Source: Shimazuella alba
Lineage (GTDB): Bacteria; Bacillota; Bacilli; Thermoactinomycetales; Thermoactinomycetaceae
Length of the DNA stretch: 64,000 bases
NCBI RefSeq assembly: GCF_009831235.1
Contig: NZ_WUUL01000005.1
Coordinates: 186,001 to 250,000 of the forward strand
Direction: 5' to 3'
Below are positions 63,838 to 64,000 of the stretch, in pieces; positions within the stretch are counted from its first letter, which is position 1, and every line of letters starts with the position of its first letter. The translations under genes and the position numbers were made by a program. The notes beneath the pieces are model-generated. The model was not told the origin of the DNA and ran no database searches. It saw only the letters and a program-made list of their open reading frames with translations.

Positions 63838-64000
63838 ATGTTGAAAAAAAATAGCACTACACAAAAACCTTGGTCTGAAAGAATGCTGTTTGTTTCTGGG
63901 AGAATAAGCTTGGATTTGGCACATACAGGTGGGAAAGGAGCAGCAAAGGCATTTGAACGTCTCCATACTCCAGAGTCGTTGGCAACGTGGTTTGCAGAGA
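63838..64000 (+). CDS. ABATE-domain (CGNR-type) regulator, N-terminal part
   Basis: The gene runs off the right edge. The first 54 residues include ERMLFVSGRISLDLAHTGGK and HTPESLATWFAE, the usual start of the ABATE domain (Pfam PF07336), found with a C-terminal CGNR zinc finger in presumed stress-linked transcription regulators. The finger lies outside the window. Start ATG 63838, six bases after TATAAT, without a ribosome binding site. Confidence 0.7.
   Translation, partial: MLKKNSTTQKPWSERMLFVSGRISLDLAHTGGKGAAKAFERLHTPESLATWFAE

Overview
The window comes from a low-GC Gram-positive, spore-forming bacterium of the Bacillales. The gene order yerC-pcrB-pcrA-ligA, the gatCAB operon, strong AGGAGG ribosome binding sites, an LPxTA sortase substrate, a YheC/YheD-type spore-coat ATP-grasp protein and an alaR-alaT pair all point there. 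Thermoactinomycetaceae is my best guess, by inference only. No rRNA, tRNA or CRISPR array was found.

Layout. 1-6.3 kb: redox genes (thioredoxin-like, peroxiredoxin), an AIM24 protein, an SRPBCC-DoxX pair whose ArsR repressor is broken, decayed DNA, and a repeat-rich LPxTA surface protein. 6.3-10.3 kb: a cobalamin riboswitch drives btuF-btuC-btuD-pduO, followed by an Spx/ArsC-like gene. 10.3-17 kb: an IS relic, a PlsY-like protein without PlsY motifs, a class A PBP, small membrane proteins and a transglutaminase lipoprotein. 17-30.5 kb: housekeeping genes (ligA, pcrA, pcrB, yerC, ppiB, rlmD, sirB, gatCAB). 31-44.5 kb: metallo-hydrolase, HAD phosphatase, tatA, a two-component system next to a secreted GH16 protein, proline catabolism, and alaR-alaT. 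44.5-64 kb: a TnpB-only insertion sequence, glutamate dehydrogenase, a MarR-controlled locus with palindromic operators, a helicase-nuclease of about 1,440 residues that resembles single-protein phage defence, a broken SDR gene carrying an IS relic, asparaginase, and a divergent ridA/ABATE pair that looks leaderless in both directions.

The most unusual feature is a set of eleven short one-gene units scattered between the housekeeping genes from 22.7 to 60.4 kb (probable coding starts 22736, 30738, 33231, 34976-, 37965, 38447, 45832, 46346, 47209-, 57548, 60356-). Most have their own TATAAT-like promoter, a 30-60 nt leader, one small orphan ORF of 86-200 codons, and a strong GC-rich hairpin right after the stop, usually without a U-tract. 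Most are visibly richer in G/C at third codon positions than their AT-rich neighbours. Three encode paralogues, and two of those end in the same 10-bp hairpin stem, so the gene plus its hairpin appears to be the unit that duplicates or moves. This dispersed cassette family is the best candidate here for an undescribed system.

Amino-acid breakdown is a second theme: proline dehydrogenase, P5C dehydrogenase, glutamate dehydrogenase, alanine transaminase with its Lrp regulator, asparaginase and RidA together feed carbon and nitrogen from proline, glutamate, alanine and asparagine into central metabolism. TnpB elements are the main mobile DNA: one intact, two deleted copies of the same type, and two decayed copies of a second type.
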